Notes under the pieces: model-generated
Database searches by the model: none
Seen by the model: only the letters and a program-made list of their open reading frames with translations
What the model was told of the DNA's origin: nothing
Shown here: positions 1-7,299 of the stretch, piece by piece
How the letters are laid out: each line of letters begins with the position of its first letter
Position numbering within the stretch: the first letter of the stretch is position 1
From: Candidatus Poseidoniales archaeon
Lineage (GTDB): Archaea > Thermoplasmatota > Poseidoniia > Poseidoniales > Poseidoniaceae
Length of the DNA: 19,079 bases
NCBI GenBank assembly: GCA_009887135.1
Contig: QXYA01000145.1
Coordinates: forward strand, 1 to 19,079
Reading direction: 5' to 3'
Position numbers and translations under genes: made by a program

Positions 1-1377
1 CTTATGCTCGCTGCTGTAATCGGCGCAATTGCATCTTTCTGTCTCTTCCTTATTCTCAAGAGAATCGATATCAAAGAAGAGAGAAATGGTTTTCGTGGTG
101 TTGAACGAATTTTCGTTTGGCTACAGATTATCACAGCAGCATACGTAGCGTTTGCACACGGTGCAAACGATCGTTCCAATGCAATTGGGCCAATGGCTGC
201 AGTATGGCAGGTTCTCTCCAAAGATGGTGGCCAATTGATGGAAAGTGCTGACATTCCTCTCTGGCTTGTTCTTCTCGGTTCTGCTGGTATTGCTATTGGT
301 GTGATGACATGGGGTTGGAGAGTCATGGAAACGATTGGAAAGAAGATCACAGACATTACTCCAACACGTGGTTTCGCTGCTGAATTTGGAGCTGCAACAA
401 CAATTCTCATCTTCTCTATGCCCTTCCTTGCAGTCCCAGTATCGACAACACACACTCTTGTTGGTGCCGTTGTAGGCGTAGGATTAGCAGGTGGAGCCAA
501 GGCTGTGGATTTCAGAGTCTTTGGAAAGATTGCTGCTTCTTGGGTTGCGAGTGTTCCAGTCGCTGCTTTTGGTGCTGCTACAATTTACATCGCATCAGGC
601 GGAGATAATCTCAAAATGATTATTCTTCTTCCAATTGCCTTCATGACTGTCGGCTATGCAATGTGGAAAACTCGTGACAATGAAATTTATGTCGAAGAAG
701 CCCTTTCCGATGCTGGAAGTTCAAAGGAGGATGGGCCAACTCCATTCGATCTGTTCCACAAGCATGCAGAAGCCGTTGAATTAACCGTCGTGAAAATGGT
801 TGCTGCTGTCAAGAAAGCGAGTGCTGGTGAAGATGCAAGTCAAGAAATCGAAGAGACTGTTGAGTCAGAATTTACTGCTGACAAAATTAAGTCTGAGATT
901 CGAGAACTCGCAAGTCAAGACCTGAGATTTGGTATCGCTGCCGACTCAGATTCATTCCTCTACATGGTAAGTCGCCAGGACAGAATTGCTGATTACGCAC
1001 AAAACGTAGCAGAACAACTCTCCTTCCGCCCACTCATGGAAGATGAAACTGCACGAGAGAATTTGGTTGAAATGGCTGAGATTGTTTCTCAAACAGTGGC
1101 TAAGTATGAAGATCTGATTGAGGCTTTACGTCAATACCACATCAGCGGCAGAACGAAGGCTGGAGTCGATGAAGTCTATGCATTGATTCGTGAAGTCAAT
1201 CTCATTGAACACGAAGCAGATGGTGTTGAAGCAAAGGCCGCAGCATATGTCTTCACCAACGGTGATGATGAACCACTGGCTGCAATGCACATGTATCGTG
1301 TCTTGCAACGACTTGATGATGTTGCAAATGCTGCTGAGAAGGCTGCAAATGCCCTCTTACCATTACTTCGCCGATGA
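1..1377 (+). CDS. PiT-family inorganic phosphate permease fused to PhoU-like (DUF47) domain, 5' partial
   Basis: The C-terminal part of a membrane phosphate permease of the PiT family, which takes up phosphate with a cation. The reading frame is open to the window edge, so the start and the first half of the permease lie upstream. What is visible is the second family repeat: the GANDRSNAIGP signature near residue 54, then the PVSTTHTLVGAVVG motif near residue 145, with about six hydrophobic segments before residue 220. From about residue 245 the protein becomes soluble and helical and resembles the PhoU-like DUF47 family, with SRQDRIADYAQNVAEQL and a closing RLDDVANAAEKAAN stretch. In many bacteria the permease and the PhoU-like protein are separate adjacent genes; here they are one chain, so the regulatory domain would sit on the cytoplasmic face. 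No promoter can be seen. Sure of the PiT family; fairly sure of the DUF47 assignment. Confidence 0.92.
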   Translation, partial: LMLAAVIGAIASFCLFLILKRIDIKEERNGFRGVERIFVWLQIITAAYVAFAHGANDRSNAIGPMAAVWQVLSKDGGQLMESADIPLWLVLLGSAGIAIGVMTWGWRVMETIGKKITDITPTRGFAAEFGAATTILIFSMPFLAVPVSTTHTLVGAVVGVGLAGGAKAVDFRVFGKIAASWVASVPVAAFGAATIYIASGGDNLKMIILLPIAFMTVGYAMWKTRDNEIYVEEALSDAGSSKEDGPTPFDLFHKHAEAVELTVVKMVAAVKKASAGEDASQEIEETVESEFTADKIKSEIRELASQDLRFGIAADSDSFLYMVSRQDRIADYAQNVAEQLSFRPLMEDETARENLVEMAEIVSQTVAKYEDLIEALRQYHISGRTKAGVDEVYALIREVNLIEHEADGVEAKAAAYVFTNGDDEPLAAMHMYRVLQRLDDVANAAEKAANALLPLLRR

Positions 1378-1462
1378 CCGTTTTCTTCAAGTGAGAAGAG
1401 GACGAGGCTTGCATATCCGAGCCGTTCTCAATCGAGGTAACTCAACCGAAGAAGTCGGCTCT

Positions 1463-1467
1463 AGGAG
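1463..1467 (+). promoter_or_regulatory. Ribosome binding site of the Taw1 gene
   Basis: AGGAG lies 8 nt before the ATG at 1476 and matches the anti-Shine-Dalgarno end of archaeal 16S rRNA. The frame is closed by a TGA at 1392, with no other ATG in between, so this supports ATG 1476. The 98-bp gap after the permease gene holds nothing else that I recognise. Confidence 0.6.
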
Positions 1468-1475
1468 TAATCGAC

Positions 1476-2486
1476 ATGGGTATGGATCCAGGATTGAAAG
1501 CCAAATTGCAAAAGCAACGTTACCACATTGTTGGAGAACATGGTGGCGTGAAGACATGCCATTGGACAAAAGAATCACTTCTCCGTGATCGTTCCTGTTA
1601 CAAAGGGACATTCTATGGAGTAAAGAGCCATACATGCATGCAGATGTCTCCTGTTGTAGATCAATGCAATCTTGCTTGCACATACTGCTGGCGAGAACCA
1701 CACATGGATACGCTTGAATTAACCGACCAAGATCCGCTTGAACTCCTCTACGAGAGTGTACGGGCACAGCGACGATTGCTCTCTGGCTTTGGTGGAAATG
1801 ACAAGGTAACTCCTGAAAAATTCAAGGAAGCTCAGGACCCGAAACATGTTGCAATTTCTCTCAATGGAGAGCCAACCCTCTACACCAAACTTGGTGAATA
1901 CATGGAACTGTGTCATAAGCATGGAATGACAACAATGCTTGTTACCAATGGAACGCTTCCAAAGGTGTTAGAGAAATTGGATACGCTTCCAACTCAACTC
2001 TATGTTTCAGTTGATGCTCCAAATAAGCAAGTGTTCGATGAGGTCTGTCGACCAAAATGGGGGAATGGTGCGTGGGATCAATTTGAGAAAACCATCGACT
2101 TGCTACCAAGCCTCGATACACGAATCGTATGTCGACATACAATGATGAAGGGGATCAATATGTCTTCAGAACACATCAAGCAATTTGCTGCCCTTGATAA
2201 CCGTGCAGATCCAGATTGGATTGAGGCGAAGGGCTACGTTTACGTTGGCCATAGCAGAGAAAACCTCTCTATGGAAAACATGCCAAGTCATGAAGACATT
2301 CTCAACTTTTCAAATGAACTTGCACCACAGGTTGATCGTCGAGTTCTATCAGAAAGTCGTCCGAGTCGTGTGGCCCTTATCGGTCGAGAGATTGTTCCAA
2401 TCCCTCTTCCTGATCCAGAGATGTTTTTCCCTGAAGATTTGGGTATTGCACCGCCAACGAAAAAACTTCCATTGATTCAAAATTAG
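1476..2486 (+). CDS. taw1: tRNA 4-demethylwyosine synthase (Taw1/TYW1), radical SAM
   Basis: Radical SAM enzyme of wyosine synthesis. It condenses pyruvate carbons onto N1-methylguanosine-37 of tRNA-Phe to give 4-demethylwyosine in the cytosol. The radical SAM motif CNLACTYC places the cluster ligands at C64, C68 and C71. Three more cysteines at C28, C41 and C54, each 13 residues apart, match the ligands of the second 4Fe-4S cluster known from archaeal TYW1, offset by two residues from the Methanocaldococcus numbering. A conserved NGEPTLY segment follows at about residue 130. The length of 336 residues is normal for the archaeal enzyme, which lacks the flavodoxin domain of eukaryotic TYW1. 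It sits 36 bp upstream of the E1-like gene on the same strand and may be cotranscribed with it, although a TATA-like box in the gap suggests the E1-like cassette can also start on its own. Confidence 0.95.
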   Translation: MGMDPGLKAKLQKQRYHIVGEHGGVKTCHWTKESLLRDRSCYKGTFYGVKSHTCMQMSPVVDQCNLACTYCWREPHMDTLELTDQDPLELLYESVRAQRRLLSGFGGNDKVTPEKFKEAQDPKHVAISLNGEPTLYTKLGEYMELCHKHGMTTMLVTNGTLPKVLEKLDTLPTQLYVSVDAPNKQVFDEVCRPKWGNGAWDQFEKTIDLLPSLDTRIVCRHTMMKGINMSSEHIKQFAALDNRADPDWIEAKGYVYVGHSRENLSMENMPSHEDILNFSNELAPQVDRRVLSESRPSRVALIGREIVPIPLPDPEMFFPEDLGIAPPTKKLPLIQN

Positions 2487-2493
2487 ATTTCGG

Positions 2494-2501
2494 TTCATAA
2501 A
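2494..2501 (+). promoter_or_regulatory. Candidate TATA box for the E1/JAB cassette
   Basis: TTCATAAA is centred about 25 bp before the ATG at 2523. This is the spacing expected when an archaeal transcript begins at the start codon. No Shine-Dalgarno motif precedes that ATG, which fits a leaderless mRNA. Confidence 0.4.
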
Positions 2502-2522
2502 CAGTCGAAGATTGAACTGTTC

Positions 2523-3152
2523 ATGGAACAACAGGGGAACCCGAATATATTGCTCGTAGGTGTTGGTGGAATTGGTGGCATGACCATCGAACTTCTCGCT
2601 CCAGCACTTGAACGAATTCAGAGAACATGCACAATTACGCTCATGGATGGAGATATTGTCGAGGCCACAAATCTTGGACATCAACGGTTTACAAAGTCCG
2701 ATATTGGCAAAGCAAAGACAGAAGTGCTTGCTCAACGATTTACTGATTTTGAATATGTAACATGTCATTCTTTTCCTGAGAATCTGAGAAGCGCAGAACA
2801 ACTTGAAGGGTTTGATTTTGTCCTCATAGGTGTCGATCGCCCCCTTCCTAGGCGATTGGTCCATGCTTCTACAGTTCCGTGGATTGATATGAGGTCTACA
2901 GGGGATGGGCACGTGTTCTTCACAAGTGAATCTCATACGGAATTAGTAACAATGATGACACCAGACCATGAACCTGCAAGTTGTCAAATTAAGGGAGCAC
3001 TCGAGGCTGGAAACATTCAATTTGGCTACGTCAATGCTGCCGCTGCTGGTGCGACATGGCTCATTGGGCAATTACGAAATCAACCCGTTTTGAAAGAACG
3101 AATGGGTAGCATCATGTTTGGAGAACTCAAATTCCCAGAGGTGATGGCTTGA
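2523..3152 (+). CDS. Minimal ThiF/E1-like adenylyltransferase
   Basis: A Rossmann-fold enzyme of the ThiF/MoeB/E1 superfamily, which adenylates the C-terminus of a ubiquitin-like protein or a related substrate using ATP. The nucleotide loop GVGGIGG is at residues 13-19. The acidic pair is DGD (42-44), followed by N50 in NLGHQRF, then DIGKAK (60-65) and a GVDRPLPRR segment (103-111) matching the family's D-(N)-x-x-x-R element. C154 in ASCQ is the best candidate catalytic cysteine. The tail at 158-185 resembles the crossover helix region of bacterial E1-like proteins such as PRTRC-type ThiF. Oddities: the usual arginine of NLxRQ is histidine (H53), and no zinc-binding CxxC pairs are present. 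At 209 residues it is close to a bare catalytic domain. Its stop overlaps the start of a JAMM protease gene. The substrate is not identifiable from the window. Confidence 0.82.
   Translation: MEQQGNPNILLVGVGGIGGMTIELLAPALERIQRTCTITLMDGDIVEATNLGHQRFTKSDIGKAKTEVLAQRFTDFEYVTCHSFPENLRSAEQLEGFDFVLIGVDRPLPRRLVHASTVPWIDMRSTGDGHVFFTSESHTELVTMMTPDHEPASCQIKGALEAGNIQFGYVNAAAAGATWLIGQLRNQPVLKERMGSIMFGELKFPEVMA
3138..3145 (+). promoter_or_regulatory. Strong ribosome binding site deciding a TTG start (JAB gene)
   Basis: GAGGTGAT is a near-perfect complement of the 16S rRNA 3' end and ends 3 nt before TTG 3149. It lies inside the last codons of the E1-like gene. This favours TTG 3149 over the later in-frame ATG at 3176. 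Confidence 0.7.
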
Positions 3153-3694
3153 TTCCAGTAACAAAACTTGAGGAAATGGGATTGACATTCGAACATTGGA
3201 TGGCTGCTTGTCTTCAAGCCGAAGCGAAGGCGGTTGAGACTGAGGAACTTCTTCTCGTTCAAAGGCGAGCTGCTGAGCATGGACGGTGGGATTTGGTGTA
3301 CAACCTTTCATTGATTGCAGGGCTTGAAACATCCGTACTCATCGATGCGAATGGGGCAATCCAAATCGATTGGGGGTCACCTGGGAGAGTCCCGTTACGC
3401 CCACCTGTAGGTATGATGGCTCCGTTCCGTTTGTGGGTCCACACCCATCCTGGATTCCATGCATATTGGAGTTCAACCGATAGGAACAGTCTCGCAGTCG
3501 CTCAAGGCATCCTTGACCGTGCTCTTGTTCTGGGGGCTCCTGGAGTTAAAGAGAGTCGTAATCTGGTGGGAGAGGATTCAACAAAACGGATTGGCGTTAC
3601 TGGCCCTCTTTCTTCATGGACTGACCAAGACATTGTTACTTGGGACCACTGGCTCGAAGCAGATAATAAAATAAAAATCGAGGTGTTGGTTTGA
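3149..3694 (+). CDS. JAMM/JAB (MPN+) metalloprotease-like protein
   Basis: A zinc isopeptidase-like protein of the JAB1/MPN+ (JAMM) family. The signature H-T-H-x7-S-x2-D is intact at residues 98-111 (HTHPGFHAYWSSTD), giving zinc ligands H98, H100 and D111, with S108. The catalytic glutamate normally lies on an earlier strand; E60 in GLETSVLID is the best candidate. JAMM enzymes cut isopeptide or C-terminal peptide bonds of ubiquitin-like proteins, and in prokaryotes they are often next to E1-like genes. The product is 181 residues, with an N-terminal helical extension of about 50 residues before the core. Translation starts at TTG, overlapping the E1-like stop as TTGA, so the two are translationally coupled. 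A role as processor or remover of a ubiquitin-like modifier is inferred from motif and neighbourhood. Confidence 0.85.
   Translation: MIPVTKLEEMGLTFEHWMAACLQAEAKAVETEELLLVQRRAAEHGRWDLVYNLSLIAGLETSVLIDANGAIQIDWGSPGRVPLRPPVGMMAPFRLWVHTHPGFHAYWSSTDRNSLAVAQGILDRALVLGAPGVKESRNLVGEDSTKRIGVTGPLSSWTDQDIVTWDHWLEADNKIKIEVLV
3680..3687 (+). promoter_or_regulatory. Ribosome binding site deciding a TTG start (80-residue protein)
   Basis: GAGGTGTT ends 3 nt before TTG 3691. The geometry is the same as at the previous gene junction, which supports both the unusual start codon and the reality of this short gene. Confidence 0.65.
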
Positions 3695-3933
3695 GTTCAA
3701 ACGTGCGTCCACCAAAGGACGATGATGAGAAAATAAGAGCACAGATTGCTATTCTTCAAGGAAAGGCAAAGCCCCTGAAAGAAGTGATTGCTGATCTGCT
3801 TGGCGAAGAACCTGAGCAAGTTCTTGTTGATGCTGTTGAGAACAATATCCTCCTCGCTCAAGAACAAGGGGAATCTATTGATCTATCAGCGGTTCTCAAA
3901 TCGATTCAATCAATGAGTGACAAATGGGCTTAG
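3691..3933 (+). CDS. Small acidic helical protein of unknown function in the E1/JAB cassette
   Basis: I do not recognise the family. The 80-residue product begins with a charged, probably disordered stretch (PPKDDDEK) and continues as several amphipathic helices, including a PLKEVIADLLGEEPEQV segment. It has no cysteine, no membrane segment and no C-terminal di-glycine, so it does not look like a beta-grasp ubiquitin-like modifier. Evidence that it is a real gene: a strong ribosome binding site, a TTG start overlapping the JAB stop as TTGA, and no in-frame stop through its whole length. It could be an adaptor, a substrate or an accessory subunit of the E1/JAB pair. Its TAG stop overlaps the TAA of the convergent fatty-acid oxidation gene by 4 nt. 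Confidence 0.75.
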   Translation: MSSNVRPPKDDDEKIRAQIAILQGKAKPLKEVIADLLGEEPEQVLVDAVENNILLAQEQGESIDLSAVLKSIQSMSDKWA

Positions 3934-5996
3934 GCATTCTTGTATGTTGCTCTACGTCCTTCGATAAGAGCACTCAATCCTTCCAAAGCATCTTCTGTGG
4001 AGAAGATTTGATTCAGTCCTTCAAGTTCCATTTCAAGTCCCTTTGAAAGCGTTGTAGTTCCAGTTGCATCAATGCGAGCACTGGCCATAGCAAGTCCAAT
4101 TGGTGCGGTGAATTTGAGTGACTTGAGTTGGCGGGCAACTGTTTTATCTCCAGCCTCAAATCCTTCAGGACATCCACCTGCGAGAAGTGTCGCCATGTTT
4201 TCATCTGCATAGAATTTCTTAGCAAACTGTACGACTGGACTGCTTTCATTCGATGGAGTTCCAGGGTATTTATTCGCTGGTTTTCCAGTTGAATGGATCG
4301 TTTGAATGGTTGCGTTTACTTCGTTCACATCGACCAAATGAGTAACAAGTCCAACATCCGTTGCAGTCTGAGCGTTCATGAAGTTCCCTGCAAGAACTGC
4401 CCATCGGCCAATTTCTCTTCCTGCAATACGAGCAGGACGTTGCGTTCCACCGAGTGCTGGATAAATTCCAATACTCGTCTCTGGGAATCTAAATTGAGTC
4501 CTTCTTGTACCAATGCGGAAATCACAAGCGAGAGCAAGTTCAAGTCCACCACCGAGGGCTAATCCAGTAGTTAGTGCAACGGTTGTTTTGGTTGAGTCTT
4601 CTAATGCAGATAAGAGTACATGTCCATTCTCCGTAAAGACTTCAATGTCTGGAATTGAATCTGAACGGATTTTATCGACAAAGAATTTGACATCTGCTCC
4701 TGCAACAAAGGCTTTTCCAGCACCATCAAGAACAATTGTTGACACTGCATCGTTTGCATTAGCAGTCTGAACTGCTTGTGTCAATTGTTCAACGACGACT
4801 TCATTCAGAGCGTTCATTGCTTCTGGACGATTAATTGTAATGGTTGCAATTCCATCTTCTGTGTGGAGATCAACATAGGAAAAGTCCCAATTGGATGTTT
4901 GTTGTTTAAAGAACTCAGGAAGGCTCCATGTGTCTCCAGCAAGTTGCTGATATGCTGAAGCCATACGATATGCTTCTGCAACACCGAGACGGTTCATGAG
5001 TTCGAATGGACCCTTCGCCCATCGGAGTCCAACTTTAGCCCCACGGTCTACGTCTTCCATCAAACAAATGTCTTCATCAACAATTTGTGCAGCGACGCCA
5101 AATACGACGCCAAGGAGACGTTCTGAAACAGTCGTATACTGTTCAGGATTAAAGGAATCATCTTCTTCAATTGGCCACATTGCATTGTTTTCAACTAAGT
5201 CTCTAAGGTTCTGTGCACCAACATATCGAGGCGTGTTCAGTTGCTCTGCGAGATAATCAGTTGAGTGAAGAGCGATAGGTGGACCTGTCAAATTCATTAA
5301 TCCGAATGGGCCTAATCCGATTCGGAATGCTTTACGAGAAATTGCATCGATTTGAGCTGCATTCGCAACTCCCTCTTCAAGAAGAAGGCATGCTTCATTG
5401 AGCCAAGGAACGAAGAAACGATTGACGACGAAGCCAGGTCTGTCTTTGCAAACGATGACAACTTTTCCGAGTGTTCTGCAGTATTGAACGGTTCTATCAA
5501 GGGTTTCCTTTGAGGTCGTTTCAGCAGGAATGACTTCGATGAGTCTATTCTTAGCTGGGTGGTAAAAGAAATGGAGACCAACAAAACGGTCAGGTCTTCC
5601 AGTCGCTTCAGCAAGAGCGTTGACTGATAATGAAGAGGTATTGGATGCAAGAATTGTATCTTCTCCACAGACTTCATCAAGTGTCGAAAAGACTGCTGTT
5701 TTGATGTCAAAATCTTCGAAGACTGCTTCGATAACGAGATCAGTGTCAACTGCGGTATTCTCCACCCCAATGACTTCAGTAATACGATTCAATGTCGCAT
5801 CGACTTCAGCTTGGGAAAAGATTCGGCGTTCAATCGCTTCTGACAGGAAATTCTCGATAATTGAACGGCCACGAGCCACATATTGTTCCTCTCGGTCAAC
5901 CATTTGGACGTTGAATGCTTCTTGAGCACTTTTCTGGGCAATTCCAGAACCCATGTTCCCCGCACCGACGATTGCAACGTTCTCAACAGCCTTCAT
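3930..5996 (-). CDS. 3-hydroxyacyl-CoA dehydrogenase / enoyl-CoA hydratase fusion
   Basis: A bifunctional beta-oxidation enzyme of the cytosol. It hydrates trans-2-enoyl-CoA and oxidises the resulting 3-hydroxyacyl-CoA with NAD. Order is dehydrogenase first, hydratase last, as in archaeal fusions and the reverse of FadB/FadJ. Counting from this start, the NAD loop GAGNMGSG is at about residue 11. The dehydrogenase also shows NTSSL, the catalytic histidine in LHFFYHP with the glutamate of LIEVIP, and PGFVVNRFFVPWLNEA. The hydratase half has the oxyanion-hole segment GLALGGGLELALACD and FRFPETSIGIYPALGGTQR, so both expected glutamates are present. An in-frame ATG at 6023 would add nine residues; I prefer 5996 because family members start just before the NAD loop, but neither start has a clear ribosome binding site. 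It is divergent from an HxlR-type regulator, its likely controller. Confidence 0.95.
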   Translation of the reverse strand: MKAVENVAIVGAGNMGSGIAQKSAQEAFNVQMVDREEQYVARGRSIIENFLSEAIERRIFSQAEVDATLNRITEVIGVENTAVDTDLVIEAVFEDFDIKTAVFSTLDEVCGEDTILASNTSSLSVNALAEATGRPDRFVGLHFFYHPAKNRLIEVIPAETTSKETLDRTVQYCRTLGKVVIVCKDRPGFVVNRFFVPWLNEACLLLEEGVANAAQIDAISRKAFRIGLGPFGLMNLTGPPIALHSTDYLAEQLNTPRYVGAQNLRDLVENNAMWPIEEDDSFNPEQYTTVSERLLGVVFGVAAQIVDEDICLMEDVDRGAKVGLRWAKGPFELMNRLGVAEAYRMASAYQQLAGDTWSLPEFFKQQTSNWDFSYVDLHTEDGIATITINRPEAMNALNEVVVEQLTQAVQTANANDAVSTIVLDGAGKAFVAGADVKFFVDKIRSDSIPDIEVFTENGHVLLSALEDSTKTTVALTTGLALGGGLELALACDFRIGTRRTQFRFPETSIGIYPALGGTQRPARIAGREIGRWAVLAGNFMNAQTATDVGLVTHLVDVNEVNATIQTIHSTGKPANKYPGTPSNESSPVVQFAKKFYADENMATLLAGGCPEGFEAGDKTVARQLKSLKFTAPIGLAMASARIDATGTTTLSKGLEMELEGLNQIFSTEDALEGLSALIEGRRATYKNA

Positions 5997-6070
5997 GAAT
6001 TGGACGAACAGCAAACCGTTCATGAATCATGCGCTTACACGTTTTGTTGCTAAGTGTTGAAAAGAAATCA

Positions 6071-6080
6071 AGTATATCTA
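6071..6080 (+). promoter_or_regulatory. TATA-like element in the divergent beta-oxidation/HxlR promoter
   Basis: AGTATATCTA is centred about 22 bp before the ATG at 6097, fitting a nearly leaderless HxlR transcript. Read on the minus strand it is also an A/T-rich TATA candidate for the fusion enzyme, about 50 bp before its upstream ATG at 6023. The 100-bp gap between the genes holds nothing else that I recognise. Confidence 0.4.
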
Positions 6081-6096
6081 TTGTTTCCGAGTAAAT

Positions 6097-6552
6097 ATGC
6101 CCGAGCCCCCAATGATTTTACCGCCGACCGAATTGAGAATAATCAGCGATAAAATCAGCGAAACAATCCAGACTGGTGGACAGATTCGGACACTCTTATC
6201 AGACCATTCTACTCAAGGTCCATTCGATATCGCTTGGGAGGTTGATGCTGCCGTTGAAGCATTGGATGTTTTTGGTTCACGTTGGACAATCGAGATTCTC
6301 TCAACGCTTTACATCGCTGGGGACCGTCGATTCAATGAGATGAAACATCTTCTCAAAGGAATCTCTTCTCGGACCCTTTCCGACAAACTACGTTATCTTG
6401 TTGAGGAAGACCTCGTTGTTCGCAGTGTCAGTGAAGGACCGCCAATTCGAGTCACATACCGCCTTTCCGAACATGGGAAAACCTGTGGTAAATTACTTTC
6501 ACCACTTGTTGCATTTATGAAAATCCACAAGGGTTCCATCATCGGTGCTTAG
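6097..6552 (+). CDS. HxlR-family winged-helix transcriptional regulator
   Basis: A 151-residue DNA-binding protein of the HxlR (MarR-like fold) family. The HxlR core runs from about residue 53 to 135. It shows the family sequence GSRWTIEILSTLYIAGDRRFNEMKHLL, then GISSRTLSDKLRYLVEEDLVVRSV as recognition helix and wing approach, and IRVTYRLSEHGK as wing. A proline-rich N-terminal extension of about 45 residues precedes it. HxlR proteins usually bind as dimers near their own gene and often sense metabolites or redox state. No conserved cysteine pair is obvious here, so the signal is unknown. Its position divergent from the dehydrogenase/hydratase gene, sharing a promoter of about 100 bp, points to control of fatty-acid oxidation, which is inference. 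Confidence 0.9.
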   Translation: MPEPPMILPPTELRIISDKISETIQTGGQIRTLLSDHSTQGPFDIAWEVDAAVEALDVFGSRWTIEILSTLYIAGDRRFNEMKHLLKGISSRTLSDKLRYLVEEDLVVRSVSEGPPIRVTYRLSEHGKTCGKLLSPLVAFMKIHKGSIIGA

Positions 6553-6569
6553 ACTCAAAGAGACGATGG

Positions 6570-6577
6570 TTTAAGAT
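6570..6577 (+). promoter_or_regulatory. Candidate TATA box for the membrane-anchored regulator gene
   Basis: TTTAAGAT is centred 26 bp before the ATG at 6600. No Shine-Dalgarno motif lies between them, so a leaderless transcript is likely. Confidence 0.5.
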
Positions 6578-6599
6578 ACCAAAAAGCAAACCGAAACCT

Positions 6600-7262
6600 A
6601 TGGCACTCCTTGCACAATGGGTTCGGCAGAGGCCATGGCTCGCTGCAGGAATCGCGGGTGCTGCTGGCGGTGTTGCAGGATTAGCACACGGGGTTGTAGC
6701 GGCTGCATCAGCAGCCTCAGCATTCGCCTTTGGCGGAGTTGCTTCAAAGCGACAACATATCGAACACCCGTTCAGAACACGCGTCCTACGTACACTAGAA
6801 CGACATCCAGGCCTGTGCTATCGTGAGCTTCAGCATGAACTCAGTGCAGCAAACGGTACGCTACGACACCATTTGGACGTTTTGCAAAATGAGAGCAGTA
6901 TTACAGTCATGCCAGTCAATGGAAGAACCTGCTACTTTGCTGGTGGTCCAGCGCAAGTTGAAATCTTGCAAGCGAGGACTGCAAGTCAAGAGATGGTTGC
7001 TACAAGCCTTCCAATTGGCTTGTCTACAGTTCAAAGACAAATTGTTGATGAGATTCTAGAAGAGGGAACTCCAAAGACACAAGCAGAACTTGCACGCAGA
7101 ATAGGACGTTCTCGGGCGAGCGTTCATTCAGCGGTTAAGGTGCTGCGCCGCAGAGGTATTCTTCGACAGGATCGTCTCGAGATAGCACCTCACATTGAAC
7201 CTGAAACATTCCAACGTCCCGAACGATTACGATATCAATGGGAAGACGGACGACGGCGTTGA
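6600..7262 (+). CDS. Membrane-anchored protein with two winged-helix domains
   Basis: A 220-residue protein with an N-terminal hydrophobic, glycine/alanine-rich segment (about residues 12-48, one long or two short membrane helices) followed by two winged-helix domains. The first, at about 57-115, contains HPFRTRVLRTLERHPGLCYREL and LSAANGTLRHHLDVLQ. The second, at about 138-195, contains TQAELARRIGRSRASVHSAV, then a wing ending in GILRQDRLEIAP. The C-terminus is rich in arginine. This architecture suggests a transcription factor tethered to the inside of the membrane, but the family is not one I can name and no ligand domain is visible. The start is supported by a well-placed TATA-like box. 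The next gene on the same strand is another winged-helix protein, 70 bp away, with a perfect palindrome in the gap. Confidence 0.82.
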   Translation: MALLAQWVRQRPWLAAGIAGAAGGVAGLAHGVVAAASAASAFAFGGVASKRQHIEHPFRTRVLRTLERHPGLCYRELQHELSAANGTLRHHLDVLQNESSITVMPVNGRTCYFAGGPAQVEILQARTASQEMVATSLPIGLSTVQRQIVDEILEEGTPKTQAELARRIGRSRASVHSAVKVLRRRGILRQDRLEIAPHIEPETFQRPERLRYQWEDGRRR

Positions 7263-7273
7263 GTACAATAACC

Positions 7274-7287
7274 GCTTTCTAGAAAGC
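7274..7287. promoter_or_regulatory. Perfect 14-bp palindrome, candidate operator
   Basis: GCTTTCTAGAAAGC equals its own reverse complement and lies 11 bp after the end of one winged-helix gene and 46 bp before the ATG of the next. No run of T follows, so a terminator is unlikely on either strand. A dimeric winged-helix protein could bind it; the neighbouring products are obvious candidates. Confidence 0.5.
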
Positions 7288-7299
7288 AATTGATGCACA

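Noticed and set aside
2349..2936. Minus-strand open frame of 195 codons
   Set aside because: It lies opposite the end of Taw1 and the E1-like gene, with no recognisable motif and cysteine-rich composition typical of a shadow frame.
3691..3933. Third cassette gene as a ubiquitin-like modifier
   Set aside because: No C-terminal di-glycine and a mostly helical composition, unlike the beta-grasp fold.
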